Of a stretch of DNA of 46,003 nt, positions 1 through 7,611 are shown piece after piece. Both the position numbers and the translations under genes were made by a program. The stretch lies in assembly GCA_017547805.1 (NCBI GenBank), contig JAFYOR010000082.1, positions 1 through 46,003 on the forward strand. The letters run 5' to 3'. The notes under the pieces were generated by a model that saw only the letters and a list, made by a program, of their open reading frames with translations, ran no database searches and was not told the DNA's origin. Origin of the DNA: Clostridia bacterium. GTDB taxonomy: Bacteria; Bacillota; Clostridia; Christensenellales; Aristaeellaceae. Positions within the stretch are counted from its first letter, which is position 1; each line of letters begins with the position of its first letter.

Positions 1-4
1 AAAG

Positions 5-31
5 AGACTCCACAGATGTGGAGTCTTTTTT
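5..31 (+). terminator. Intrinsic terminator-like hairpin at the left edge
   Basis: A perfect 9-10 bp stem (agactccac / gtggagtct, tiny loop) is followed by six T. It either ends a transcript that begins outside the window or is the 5' module of the structured RNA that follows, because a hairpin plus T tract also stands directly before the second RNA copy. Confidence 0.75.
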
Positions 32-33
32 CA

Positions 34-202
34 TTTACAATCCGGTATCTGCAATTCTCCCGGGGCATCTTAGTCAAGTACATGCAATGTACTTGGCTAG
101 GTTCGATCATGGCGGCGTCCAGTGGACGCAATGAAGCCATGGTCGAACTGCCCGGGAGCGCTTATTACAGAACAGCATTCCAACAATTGTTGGGGTGTTT
201 TT
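34..202 (+). ncRNA. Structured RNA of unknown family, copy A
   Basis: No convincing coding frame is present. The sequence folds by eye into a closed three-way arrangement. P1 pairs 57-64 (ctcccggg) with 151-158. P2 pairs 72-83 with 87-98, 12 bp with one G-U. P3 pairs 101-113 with 136-148, 13 bp with one G-U, and holds an inner hairpin 115-120/124-129. A hairpin with T tract (176-202) follows. Residues 34-59 are identical to 205-230 in copy B, and P2 is kept with changed bases (T74-G96 becomes C245-G266), which argues for selection on structure. I could not assign it to a known family. The strand is inferred from the T tracts. Confidence 0.6.
176..202 (+). terminator. Intrinsic terminator between the two structured RNA copies
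   Basis: The stem runs from 176 to 197 around the palindrome ccaacaattgttgg (180-193), including two G-U pairs, and is followed by five T. It sits between copy A and copy B, at the same place relative to the conserved 26-nt block as the hairpin at 5-26. Confidence 0.7.
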
Positions 203-204
203 CT

Positions 205-416
205 TTTACAATCCGGTATCTGCAATTCTCACGGAGCATTTCAGCCAAGTACAGCAATGTACTTGGCTAGTTTCGGACCTCTCCGCCGCCAGTGGGATCG
301 AAGCCTGCCGATGCCTGTGGCAGAAACAGGCGGGCGGAGCATCGGCAATCGCAAGGAGCGCTTGCGCGACTATGCGAGTCCCCCGGAGTGAAGGAGAGGG
401 ACGAACTGCCCGGGCA
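205..416 (+). ncRNA. Structured RNA of unknown family, copy B (expanded P3)
   Basis: This copy shares the identical 26-nt block (205-230), the P2 hairpin (243-253/258-268, all Watson-Crick) and the end motif cgaactgcccggg with copy A. P3 is re-formed at its base (270-275 with 402-406, one bulge) and extended by cctctcc/ggagagg (278-284/393-399), but it is enlarged by about 100 nt. The added part carries a hairpin 307-314/339-346 enclosing cctgt/acagg. P1 is not clearly conserved. No terminator follows. It could be a functional variant or a copy with an inserted hairpin element. Nothing else is evident up to about 540. Confidence 0.5.
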
Positions 417-543
417 CAAATAAATGAGAGTAATTGTCAACGCTTCTTGAAGACCTATATATGAATAAGAAAGATATATTCGTGAATGAATGACGCATTC
501 GTTACGAAAATTGAGGAAGCTCTGATATGAAAGCAAAATGAGG

Positions 544-571
544 TTGTCATAGGAATGCAAATTGTGATAAT
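544..571 (+). promoter_or_regulatory. Sigma-A type promoter of the GNAT-Nudix-MazG unit
   Basis: The -35 TTGTCA (544-549), a 16-bp spacer and -10 GATAAT (566-571) with an upstream TGT (extended -10) lie about 30 bp before the acetyltransferase start. Confidence 0.65.
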
Positions 572-601
572 CTAGGTAAAAGAATAATATGTGAGGTTGA
601 T

Positions 602-1114
602 ATGCTGCACCTGAAGAAAGCTTGTTTTGAAGATATCGAAAAGGAATATGCATTTGTACGCGATATGCCTGTCGACGAAAATGGGCTGACGAATCCATGG
701 AGCGGTATTTCTTTTGAGGATTTCTCAGCAACTGCACTTCCTCAAATGATTGCCTTTTCTAAGGGCGAGAATCTGCCTGAAGGATTTGTTCCTGAAACCT
801 TTCTTTTCTTGTGGAACGATGATGTGATTGTCGGACAATTCAGAATCCGTCATTATCTCTGTGAATCATTGCGGATGGGCGCAGGGCATATAGGATACTA
901 CATCGGTAAGGAGTATCGCAGAAGAGGATATGGAAAAGAAGGGCTCAGACAATGCCTTGAATACGCCAGCAAGATTTTTCCGGAAGATGAGATCTATCTT
1001 CGGGTCAATCGGGATAATATCGCATCGCTGCGAGTGATGCTTGCTAATGGCGGATACATTCATCATGAAGATGAAATGAAGATATATGTGCGCATTCGAA
1101 AGCAGGAGATATAA
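602..1114 (+). CDS. GNAT family N-acetyltransferase
   Basis: This 170-residue protein fits one GNAT fold. The acetyl-CoA pyrophosphate loop motif R/Q-x-x-G-x-G/A is seen as RRRGYG at residues 106-111, after the strand GAGHIGYYIG. It would transfer an acetyl group from acetyl-CoA to an amine; the substrate cannot be read from the sequence. The ATG start has a TGAGG ribosome binding site and a promoter 30 bp upstream. The stop is one base from the GTG of the Nudix gene, so the two are probably cotranscribed. The GNAT assignment is firm and the substrate unknown. Confidence 0.85.
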   Translation: MLHLKKACFEDIEKEYAFVRDMPVDENGLTNPWSGISFEDFSATALPQMIAFSKGENLPEGFVPETFLFLWNDDVIVGQFRIRHYLCESLRMGAGHIGYYIGKEYRRRGYGKEGLRQCLEYASKIFPEDEIYLRVNRDNIASLRVMLANGGYIHHEDEMKIYVRIRKQEI

Positions 1115-1115
1115 A

Positions 1116-1589
1116 GTGAAAGACTGGCTGTTTTCTGGTAAGGATTATGTATGCGACTTGCGCGTTGCGGGCGTGCTTGTCCGCGATGGAAAAATGCTTG
1201 TGCAGCGAGAATGCTCGGGACATGAATTTGCAATTCCTGGCGGCCATGTGAAGATTGGTGAAATGATGTCGGACAGCCTCATGCGAGAGTTTCGTGAAGA
1301 GACTGGCGCTGATATTGTGCTCAAAAGGATTCTCTGGACGGAGGAGTGCTTTTGGGAATATCAGGGACGAAAAGTACACAGCATCACATTCTATTATCTG
1401 ATAGAATTGAGCGATGATTCGGATGTTCCCGACAATGGAAAAATGATTCCTCAGAAGGATAATCCCGACATTTTGCTTGGATGGATGCCTGTGGAACGGC
1501 TGGGGGATATAACGATCTATCCGGCGTTCATTCGGGAAGAAATCCATCATCTGGAAAAGGAAATCCGCCATTTTGTCACATACGCGTGA
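1116..1589 (+). CDS. Nudix hydrolase
   Basis: The 157-residue product contains a full Nudix box at residues 43-65 (G-x5-E-x7-REFREETGA), matching GX5EX7REUXEEXGU. Such enzymes hydrolyse nucleoside diphosphates linked to another moiety with Mg2+. Housecleaning of a modified nucleotide is possible, but the substrate is unknown. I chose the GTG at 1116 because GGAG at 1105-1108 is spaced 7 nt before it. An in-frame ATG at 1086 would overlap the acetyltransferase by about 30 bases and lacks a ribosome site. The next gene, a MazG-like fusion, is another nucleotide-cleaning enzyme. Confidence 0.9.
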   Translation: MKDWLFSGKDYVCDLRVAGVLVRDGKMLVQRECSGHEFAIPGGHVKIGEMMSDSLMREFREETGADIVLKRILWTEECFWEYQGRKVHSITFYYLIELSDDSDVPDNGKMIPQKDNPDILLGWMPVERLGDITIYPAFIREEIHHLEKEIRHFVTYA

Positions 1590-1606
1590 GAAAGGAATGG
1601 ACATAT

Positions 1607-2422
1607 ATGACGATCAATGAATACCAGAAGCTGGCGATGCGCACGCTCAATCCGCAGCTTTCAAAGAGAGATGTCCTGATCAATGGCGTAATGGGGCTTT
1701 GTGGAGAAGCGGGAGAAGCCATTGACATCGTAAAAAAGCACCTTGCTCAGGGACACGAACTTGACCGGGATAAACTGATCAAGGAGCTTGGCGACGTTGC
1801 GTGGTACCTTGCGGAGACAGCCCATGCCCTTGATGTGCCGCTTGAAGCGGTGCTCGAGGGGAATATTGCAAAGCTCAGAGCGCGTTATCCGCAGGGATTT
1901 GCTGCTGAGAAATCGCTGCTCAGGGAGGATGACTGGCAGATCAAGCGCGCCGATATCTCAGATGCGGACGAGATCTATGCGCTGTATCGCAGTCTGATGG
2001 ATATGCCACACAGCACGTGGGATGAGGAGTATCCGTCAAAAGATATTGTCGAGCATGACTTGCAAAACGAAGTCATTCTGATTATGCGTGATCATGATGG
2101 GAAGATCATTGCAGCGATTGCTGTCTGTGATGATGAAGAAGATTTTGACGATGCGAGCATCAATTGGTATAAGGATGTCAGCCGTTTTGGCTGTTTGGCG
2201 CGTTTGGGTGTGGATAAGCAGCATCAGGGAAAAGGCATTGCAAAGAAGATGCTTCTCTCTGCAATGGATTTATGCAGAGAGAAGGGCTGCGATGCTGTGC
2301 GCTTCCTCGTTTCCAAGAGCAATCCTGCGCCGCAGCGCGCATATGCAAAGCTGAATTTCGATATCTGCGGGGAAGTGAATCTCTACGAACATCAATGGCT
2401 ATGCTATCAAAAGCGCCTCTAA
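1607..2422 (+). CDS. MazG-like pyrophosphohydrolase fused to GNAT acetyltransferase
   Basis: Two domains lie in one 271-residue chain. Residues 1-105 resemble MazG-like nucleotide pyrophosphohydrolases, with the metal-binding pairs E34/E37 (GEAGEA) and E60/D63 (KELGD). Residues about 110-271 form a GNAT domain with the acetyl-CoA loop QHQGKG at 205-210. The ATG at 1607 has AAAGGA 10 nt upstream; a longer frame from 1481 would overlap the Nudix gene. The first domain would cleave an NTP to NMP plus pyrophosphate and the second acetylate an unknown amine. No stop or ribosome site separates the domains, so the fusion is real in this sequence. It forms an apparent operon with the GNAT and Nudix genes. 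Confidence 0.85.
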   Translation: MTINEYQKLAMRTLNPQLSKRDVLINGVMGLCGEAGEAIDIVKKHLAQGHELDRDKLIKELGDVAWYLAETAHALDVPLEAVLEGNIAKLRARYPQGFAAEKSLLREDDWQIKRADISDADEIYALYRSLMDMPHSTWDEEYPSKDIVEHDLQNEVILIMRDHDGKIIAAIAVCDDEEDFDDASINWYKDVSRFGCLARLGVDKQHQGKGIAKKMLLSAMDLCREKGCDAVRFLVSKSNPAPQRAYAKLNFDICGEVNLYEHQWLCYQKRL

Positions 2423-2424
2423 TC

Positions 2425-2453
2425 TTGTTAAAGCATGCAATTCATGGTATAAT
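2425..2453 (+). promoter_or_regulatory. Sigma-A promoter of trmB
   Basis: The -35 TTGTTA (2425-2430), a 17-bp spacer and a perfect -10 TATAAT (2448-2453) preceded by TGG (extended -10). The -35 overlaps the end of the upstream gene. Confidence 0.8.
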
Positions 2454-2488
2454 CACAATGAATTATGCCTTTGGAGGGAAGCTTTCCC

Positions 2489-3244
2489 ATGCACATGAGA
2501 ACTAAAAAATGGGCGAAGCCGGAACTGGCGGTTTGCCCGTATTTTCAGGAAGATGCGACCAAGCCGCGCGGGAACTGGCGTGCGCTGTTTAAGAAGGATC
2601 AGCCGCTGTATCTGGAGCTGGGCTGCGGTAAGGGCGTATCCACCGCTGCGATGGTCTATGACAATCGGAATGTCAATTTCATCGCGATGGATATTACCTG
2701 CAATGTTCTTGGCGATACGCGCCGCAATATAGCCGCAACATACGGCGAAGAGCCAGTCGACAATGTGATCATCACGCGCCACGATATCGAGTTTATCCGC
2801 AATGTGTTTGCACCGGAAGACCGGATCGAGCGGATTTATATCAATTTCTGCAATCCGTGGACGAAGCGGCCGAAGTATGCCAAGCGACGCCTGACGCATC
2901 CGCGGCAGCTGATGCAGTATCGTGATTTTCTCGTAGACGGCGGAGAAATCTGGTTCAAGACGGACGATACGCCGCTGTTTACCGATTCCCTGCCGTATTT
3001 TGAAGCCTGCGGGTTTGAGATGCGCTACATGGTCAGCGACCTGCATGCCGCAGGATTCACGCCCAATTATATCAGCGAGCACGAGAAAATGTACACAGCC
3101 AAGGGTGTGCCGATCAAGTTTGTGATCATGCGGAAGAAACCCGGACATGTTGAGCTCGATCCCGTTCGCTATGTGATGCCTGGTGCGTTTGCAAGGCTGC
3201 GCATGGAAGCGGAAGCGCGGGAAACGGAGAACGACTGCGAATAA
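2489..3244 (+). CDS. trmB: tRNA (guanine-N7)-methyltransferase
   Basis: TrmB makes m7G at position 46 of tRNA using S-adenosylmethionine in the cytoplasm. The 251-residue product begins MHMRTKKWAKPEL, like other Firmicutes TrmB proteins, has the SAM motif ELGCGKG at residues 43-49 and the family stretch NFCNPWTKR (usually NFxDPWPKK). I chose the ATG at 2489 because GGAGGG at 2473-2478 lies 10 nt before it. The in-frame ATG at 2465 precedes that ribosome site. The Cys in place of the usual Asp in the NFxDPW motif is a minor oddity. Confidence 0.92.
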   Translation: MHMRTKKWAKPELAVCPYFQEDATKPRGNWRALFKKDQPLYLELGCGKGVSTAAMVYDNRNVNFIAMDITCNVLGDTRRNIAATYGEEPVDNVIITRHDIEFIRNVFAPEDRIERIYINFCNPWTKRPKYAKRRLTHPRQLMQYRDFLVDGGEIWFKTDDTPLFTDSLPYFEACGFEMRYMVSDLHAAGFTPNYISEHEKMYTAKGVPIKFVIMRKKPGHVELDPVRYVMPGAFARLRMEAEARETENDCE

Positions 3245-3270
3245 GCTGCCAAAGAAGAAGGAATGCGAAC

Positions 3271-4146
3271 ATGTTTGCCATCATTTTTAATCCGGTTTCC
3301 GGCAGGGGCAAGGCAGAGAGCCTTGCGGGAATGATCGTTCAGGAGCTTGAAAAGCGGGGAGAGACAACGCGTCTGTATCCCACAAAAGCGCAGGGCGATG
3401 GAACCAACGAAGCGCAACTGGCGCTTTCTGACGGCGCGTCAGACTTCGTTTGCATCGGAGGCGACGGCACGCTGAGCGAAGTTGTCAGCGCTGTTGCAGG
3501 CAGCGGCGCGATGCTGTATATTGTGCCGACCGGTACGGGCAACGATTTTGCCCGCGTGCTCGGGCTGCCCAAGGAACCGATGAAGGCATTCATGGCGCAG
3601 CTTGATGGCGAAGCCGCCGCGCTTGACTGCGGAATGATCAATGGAAGGCCTTTTCTCAATGTTGCCGGCTCTGGATTTGATGTAGAGGTTCTGCGGCGGA
3701 TGGAGGAGCTTAAAGCGACCTATCCCGGTCCCAAGGCGTACCGCAAAGCTGTATTTGCCACGCTTGGACAATTCACGGCGTTTCATGCGGAGATTTCGGT
3801 TGATGACGGTCCGTTTGAATCCGTGAAGACGACCATTATCGAGATCGCCAACGGACAGTACATCGGCGGCGGCATGCGCGTCGCTCCCGGTGCGAAGCCG
3901 GATGACGGCCTGTTCAGTCTTGTGATTGTCAATAAAGTGCCGCGTTGGTCGGTTCCGTTCCTGCTACCGCTGTTTATCGGCGGCCTGCATGTGCATCTCC
4001 CGGTTGCGCGTGTACAGAGTGCGAAAAAGGTGGTCATGCGGTCGAAAAACATGGTTGTTGAAGTCGACGGTCAGCTCGCGCAGATGGATGAGGCGCGGTT
4101 TGAGATCATGGAAGGCGCGATCCGCGTCAAGCGCCTGAAAAACTGA
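3271..4146 (+). CDS. Diacylglycerol kinase family lipid kinase (YegS/BmrU type)
   Basis: The 291-residue protein has the DAGK catalytic hallmarks: NPVSGRGKA near the N-terminus, the nucleotide-binding GGDGT loop, and PTGTGNDFAR. Members phosphorylate diacylglycerol or related lipids with ATP at the membrane. In Firmicutes one such protein (DgkB) recycles diacylglycerol from lipoteichoic acid synthesis, but several paralogues exist and I cannot say which this is. The ATG has AGAAGGAA 9 nt upstream and lies 26 bases after trmB, so the two are probably cotranscribed. A terminator follows. Confidence 0.88.
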   Translation: MFAIIFNPVSGRGKAESLAGMIVQELEKRGETTRLYPTKAQGDGTNEAQLALSDGASDFVCIGGDGTLSEVVSAVAGSGAMLYIVPTGTGNDFARVLGLPKEPMKAFMAQLDGEAAALDCGMINGRPFLNVAGSGFDVEVLRRMEELKATYPGPKAYRKAVFATLGQFTAFHAEISVDDGPFESVKTTIIEIANGQYIGGGMRVAPGAKPDDGLFSLVIVNKVPRWSVPFLLPLFIGGLHVHLPVARVQSAKKVVMRSKNMVVEVDGQLAQMDEARFEIMEGAIRVKRLKN

Positions 4147-4153
4147 TTTGAAC

Positions 4154-4185
4154 GCGGAATGCCGGTGCGCATTCCGCTTTTCTTT
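4154..4185 (+). terminator. Intrinsic terminator after the lipid kinase
   Basis: A 9-bp stem (gcggaatgc/gcattccgc, 4154-4162/4169-4177) with a 6-nt loop is followed by an interrupted T tract (ttttcttt). Confidence 0.75.
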
Positions 4186-4214
4186 CACCATCCAGAATTG
4201 AGAGGTGGATGCTT

Positions 4215-4802
4215 GTGAACACATCGTGGCCAACCCTGACACAGACGGTCTTTTCCTGCGAAAAATGCAGACTCTGCCAGACGAGAACCAACGTGGTGCT
4301 GGGCGAAGGAAATCTGCATGCGCCGCTGATGTTCATCGGAGAAGGGCCGGGGCAGCAGGAAGACCTGAGCGGCAGACCGTTTGTCGGCGCAGCAGGACAG
4401 CTTCTGGATAAAATGCTCGGCGCCATTGGTCTTAAGCGGGAACAGGTTTATATCTGCAACATCGTCAAATGCCGTCCGCCGGGCAATCGTGTGCCGGAGG
4501 CGGATGAACGGGCAGCCTGCATGGGCTATCTGCGCGAGCAGGTGGCGCTGGTTAGGCCGAAAGTCATCGTTTGCCTTGGCTCTACGCCGGCGCGAACGCT
4601 TCTGGGCGAAGATGTGCGCATCACGCGAGATCGCGGCGTATGGAGACTGAAAAAGGGCGTCTGGTTTATGCCGACCTTCCATCCGGCGGCGCTTTTGCGC
4701 GATGCGGACAAAAAACGTCCGGCATGGGAGGATTTCAAGGCCATTCGGGATAAACTGATCGAACTGGGCGTATATGAAGGAACGCATGAGCCGCGCGGGT
4801 GA
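4215..4802 (+). CDS. Uracil-DNA glycosylase, family 4 (Fe-S type)
   Basis: The enzyme removes uracil from DNA to start base excision repair. The 195-residue chain has the family 4 motifs GEGPG (42-46) and HPAALLR, and four cysteines placed as expected for a 4Fe-4S cluster: C15, C18, C86 (in VKCRPPGNR) and C102. GTG at 4215 is preferred because GAGGTG (4202-4207) lies 7 nt before it. The ATG at 4209 is only 1 nt from that site. A second uracil-DNA glycosylase of another type follows 42 bases later. Confidence 0.9.
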   Translation: MNTSWPTLTQTVFSCEKCRLCQTRTNVVLGEGNLHAPLMFIGEGPGQQEDLSGRPFVGAAGQLLDKMLGAIGLKREQVYICNIVKCRPPGNRVPEADERAACMGYLREQVALVRPKVIVCLGSTPARTLLGEDVRITRDRGVWRLKKGVWFMPTFHPAALLRDADKKRPAWEDFKAIRDKLIELGVYEGTHEPRG

Positions 4803-4844
4803 TGAAGCCGCACGGGCAATGCTGCGCTGAGATTTGGAGGAAAG

Positions 4845-5414
4845 ATGGAAAAACTGAAAGGGGAATTGCGCGCGCTGATTGCCGGCGTGATGCCGGGAAG
4901 GGAGAATGCGCTGGTATTCGGCGAAGGCCCCAAATCGCCGAAGCTGATGCTCATCGGCGAAGCGCCGGGTGAGCAGGAAAGCCTTCAGGGGCGGCCTTTT
5001 GTCGGGAAGGCTGGAAAGAACCTTGATCATTTTCTGGAGCTTGCAGGTCTTGCGCGTGAAGAGATCTATATCTCCAATGTCGTCAAATACCGTCCGACAA
5101 AGACGGGAAAGACCGGACGAATCTCCAACCGCCCGCCGACGCGCGAGGAGATTGCGTTGTTTTCTCCATGGCTGCTGCGGGAGATTGAGTGGGTTTCTCC
5201 GCAGATGATTGCCACCCTTGGCAACGTACCGCTCAAAGCGCTGACGGATGCAGGCGCGACGATCGGGCAGATGCATGGTCGGGTGATTGAAGCCAATCAG
5301 GCGAACAGGCCGCTTTTCGCGCTGTATCATCCGGCAAGCCTGATTTACAACCGGTCTTTGACGGATGTTTACGAAAATGACGTGCTGCTGCTTGCGAAGC
5401 TGCTCAGAGCGTAA
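4845..5414 (+). CDS. Uracil-DNA glycosylase superfamily protein without Fe-S cysteines
   Basis: This 189-residue protein shares the glycosylase motifs GEAPGEQE (39-46), the RPFVGKAG segment and the C-terminal HPASLIYNR with the gene before it, but it contains no cysteine at all. NVVKYRPT replaces the NIVKCRPP of the Fe-S enzyme. It probably still binds DNA and excises a damaged base, with fold stability not depending on a cluster; substrate range is inferred. The ATG has GGAGGA 6 nt upstream. It follows the family 4 enzyme in the same transcript. Confidence 0.82.
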   Translation: MEKLKGELRALIAGVMPGRENALVFGEGPKSPKLMLIGEAPGEQESLQGRPFVGKAGKNLDHFLELAGLAREEIYISNVVKYRPTKTGKTGRISNRPPTREEIALFSPWLLREIEWVSPQMIATLGNVPLKALTDAGATIGQMHGRVIEANQANRPLFALYHPASLIYNRSLTDVYENDVLLLAKLLRA

Positions 5415-5523
5415 CGATAGGGTGTTTTTTTGAACGCGAAAACGTATATTTGAGACAAAAACTCTTTTGTATTGCAGAGCTATATGCTATGCTGAATGTA
5501 CAGATGAGAAAGGAGGAAAGCCT

Positions 5524-6006
5524 GTGATTGAACTGCTGATTGCAAATCTTCCGATGGTGCTCTGTCTCATGATGGGCATGGCGCTGATGATCGTCGAGGT
5601 TTTTCTGCCGGGATTCGGTCTGCCCGGGATTTCGGGCATTGCTTTGGTGGGCATCGGTGTCGTGATTGCCGGAATTAACTATGGCGCAGTCACCGCCGTC
5701 GGATTGCTTCTTGTGCTGATTGCGGTGCTTGCGGTGGTGATTTCTCTCGTGCTGAATCATGTGGTTCGCGGCGGGGGAAACTCTAAGATTTTTCTGCGCG
5801 AAACACAGGATCTGAATCCCCAGGAGGACATGAAGGCGTTTGTCGGCCGCAAAGGCGAAGCCAAGAGCATGCTGCGTCCGGCAGGAATCGGCGACTTTGA
5901 CGGTGTTCGCCTTAATGTTGTCACAGAAGGCGGTTTCGTGGACGCCGGAACGGCGATAGAAATCGTCAATGTCATTGGCAACAGGATTATCGTTAAACCC
6001 TGCTGA
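5524..6006 (+). CDS. NfeD-like membrane protein
   Basis: The 160-residue protein has three to four hydrophobic segments in residues 1-85 followed by an OB-fold-like C-terminal half ending in NRIIVKPC, the plan of short NfeD proteins. NfeD genes typically sit next to flotillin genes, as here (floA 61 bases downstream), and are thought to act with them in membrane microdomains. The GTG at 5524 has a consensus AAAGGAGG 7 nt upstream; a longer frame from 5467 has no such site. Confidence 0.85.
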   Translation: MIELLIANLPMVLCLMMGMALMIVEVFLPGFGLPGISGIALVGIGVVIAGINYGAVTAVGLLLVLIAVLAVVISLVLNHVVRGGGNSKIFLRETQDLNPQEDMKAFVGRKGEAKSMLRPAGIGDFDGVRLNVVTEGGFVDAGTAIEIVNVIGNRIIVKPC

Positions 6007-6067
6007 GGTTTCTGGTATCCAAATGAGAAGGCGTCCATAAGAATGGACAGATGAAAGGGGAAGACAT

Positions 6068-7042
6068 ATGGGAAGCGGAATTATTGTAATCTTTGTGATC
6101 CTTGTCGCGCTGATTGTGTTTCTGAGCTTTGTGCCGCTGGGGCTGTGGATTTCTGCGCTGGCGTCCGGTGTGCATGTTTCGATCTTTACCCTTGTTGGCA
6201 TGAGAATCCGCCGTGTTTCTCCGGCGAAGATTGTCGCGCCGCTCATCAAGGCGGAGAAAGCTGGTCTTAAGATGACGATCAGCAAGATGGAAGCACATTA
6301 TCTGGCCGGCGGCAATCTTGACCGCGTGATCACTGCGCTCATCACGGCGCGCGGCGCGAACATTCGTCTGGATTTCCCTGAGGCATGTGCAATTGACCTT
6401 GCGGGCCGCGACGTGCTGCAGGCAGTGCAGATGAGCGTCAATCCCAAGGTCATTGAAACGCCGGTCGTCGCCGCAATTGCCAAGGATGGCATTGAGCTGC
6501 GCGCAAAGGCGCGCGTCACCGTACGCGCGAATATCGAGCGGCTTGTCGGCGGCGCGGGCGAGGAAACCGTCGTTGCGCGTGTCGGCGAGGGCATTGTTAC
6601 CACCGTCGGCTCTGCCGATTCCCACAAGGCGGTTCTGGAAAACCCGGACCTGATCAGCCGCACGGTGCTTGACAAAGGTCTTGACGCGGGTACCGCGTTT
6701 GAGATTCTTTCCATCGACATCGCGGATGTGGATGTCGGCCGCAACGTGGGCGCTCAGCTGCAGATGGACCAGGCGGAGGCGGATCGTCGCATCGCGCAGG
6801 CGAAGGCGGAGGAACGCCGCGCGATGGCTGTTGCGCACGAGCAGGAGATGAAGGCCGCGGCACAGGAACAGCGCGCAAAGGTTATTGAAGCCGAGGCCGA
6901 GGTTCCCAAGGCGATGGCCGCTGCGCTGCGCGAAGGCAAGCTTGGCGTGCTTGATTACTATCAGATGCAGAATGTCATCGCCGATACCAGCATGCGCGAG
7001 TCGATCGCCGGCATGGGCACTGCGCCCACTGCGAAGAAGTGA
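6068..7042 (+). CDS. floA: Flotillin-like protein FloA
   Basis: FloA scaffolds functional membrane microdomains. The 324-residue product has an N-terminal membrane hairpin (about residues 4-45), an SPFH/band-7 region containing RGANIRLDF and [14 protein letters not shown], and a long Ala/Glu-rich coiled coil (about 230-295; [18 protein letters not shown]). The C-terminal part [17 protein letters not shown] is typical of YqfA/FloA. The ATG has AAAGGGG 9 nt upstream. The nfeD gene precedes it, as in many Firmicutes. Confidence 0.93.
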   Translation: MGSGIIVIFVILVALIVFLSFVPLGLWISALASGVHVSIFTLVGMRIRRVSPAKIVAPLIKAEKAGLKMTISKMEAHYLAGGNLDRVITALITARGANIRLDFPEACAIDLAGRDVLQAVQMSVNPKVIETPVVAAIAKDGIELRAKARVTVRANIERLVGGAGEETVVARVGEGIVTTVGSADSHKAVLENPDLISRTVLDKGLDAGTAFEILSIDIADVDVGRNVGAQLQMDQAEADRRIAQAKAEERRAMAVAHEQEMKAAAQEQRAKVIEAEAEVPKAMAAALREGKLGVLDYYQMQNVIADTSMRESIAGMGTAPTAKK

Positions 7043-7074
7043 TCAGGGAAAATGACCGGTGGAGGTGAAGGACG

Positions 7075-7611
7075 ATGGAAGACCTTCTCAGTCTGGTTGT
7101 CATTATTCTGTATTTCGTCATTTCTGCATCGGCATCGAAGAAAAAGAAGGAAAAGAAGAGACAGAAAAGGCAAGCCCAAAGCCGTCGCGTTCAGTTTGAA
7201 CAGGCATTTGAGCAGGTCATGGAACAGGTTCAGAAAAGCGCAGAGAAAGCCAGACAACCGCATCAGGCGGCTGCGCCAACTGCTCCCGCCGTGCCAAGCA
7301 TGGGGCGCGGAGAGGGGGAGGATCCCTGCCATGAGGGGATGCTGGGCGAAGAACGCGCTTCGATGCATGTCAGAGCAGTGACGCAAAGCCAGATGGCCGT
7401 CGCTGCGGAAGGCGAAGATCCCTGCCATACCGGAAGCGCTGTGCTTGAAATGGACGATCTGGAACCCTCCCCGATTGTGCGGTCGCCGATTTTCAATACG
7501 GAGGATCCTGATGAATTCGCGCGGGATGTGATGCGCGGCGTGATCATGAGCGAGATACTGAACCGCCCGGGCGCCAGACGCGGCTTTACGGGTATGAAAC
7601 GAGGAGCATAA
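7075..7611 (+). CDS. Unrecognised small membrane protein with duplicated EGEDPCH motif
   Basis: I do not recognise a named family. The 178-residue protein has one hydrophobic N-terminal segment (about 4-20), then a Lys/Arg-rich stretch (KKKKEKKRQKRQ), which suggests an N-terminal anchor with a cytoplasmic body. GEDPCHEG and GEDPCHTG are two copies of one motif about 43 residues apart, each with a Cys-His pair that could bind metal. The C-terminal tail (DPDEFARDVMRGVIMSEIL) is amphipathic. GGAGGTG lies upstream of the ATG, and it sits between floA and a LytTR regulator that starts right after its stop codon. Confidence 0.7.
   Translation: MEDLLSLVVIILYFVISASASKKKKEKKRQKRQAQSRRVQFEQAFEQVMEQVQKSAEKARQPHQAAAPTAPAVPSMGRGEGEDPCHEGMLGEERASMHVRAVTQSQMAVAAEGEDPCHTGSAVLEMDDLEPSPIVRSPIFNTEDPDEFARDVMRGVIMSEILNRPGARRGFTGMKRGA

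Noticed and set aside
2036-2224. Separate gene inside the MazG-GNAT fusion
   Set aside because: No start signal inside the fusion and both domains are in one uninterrupted frame.
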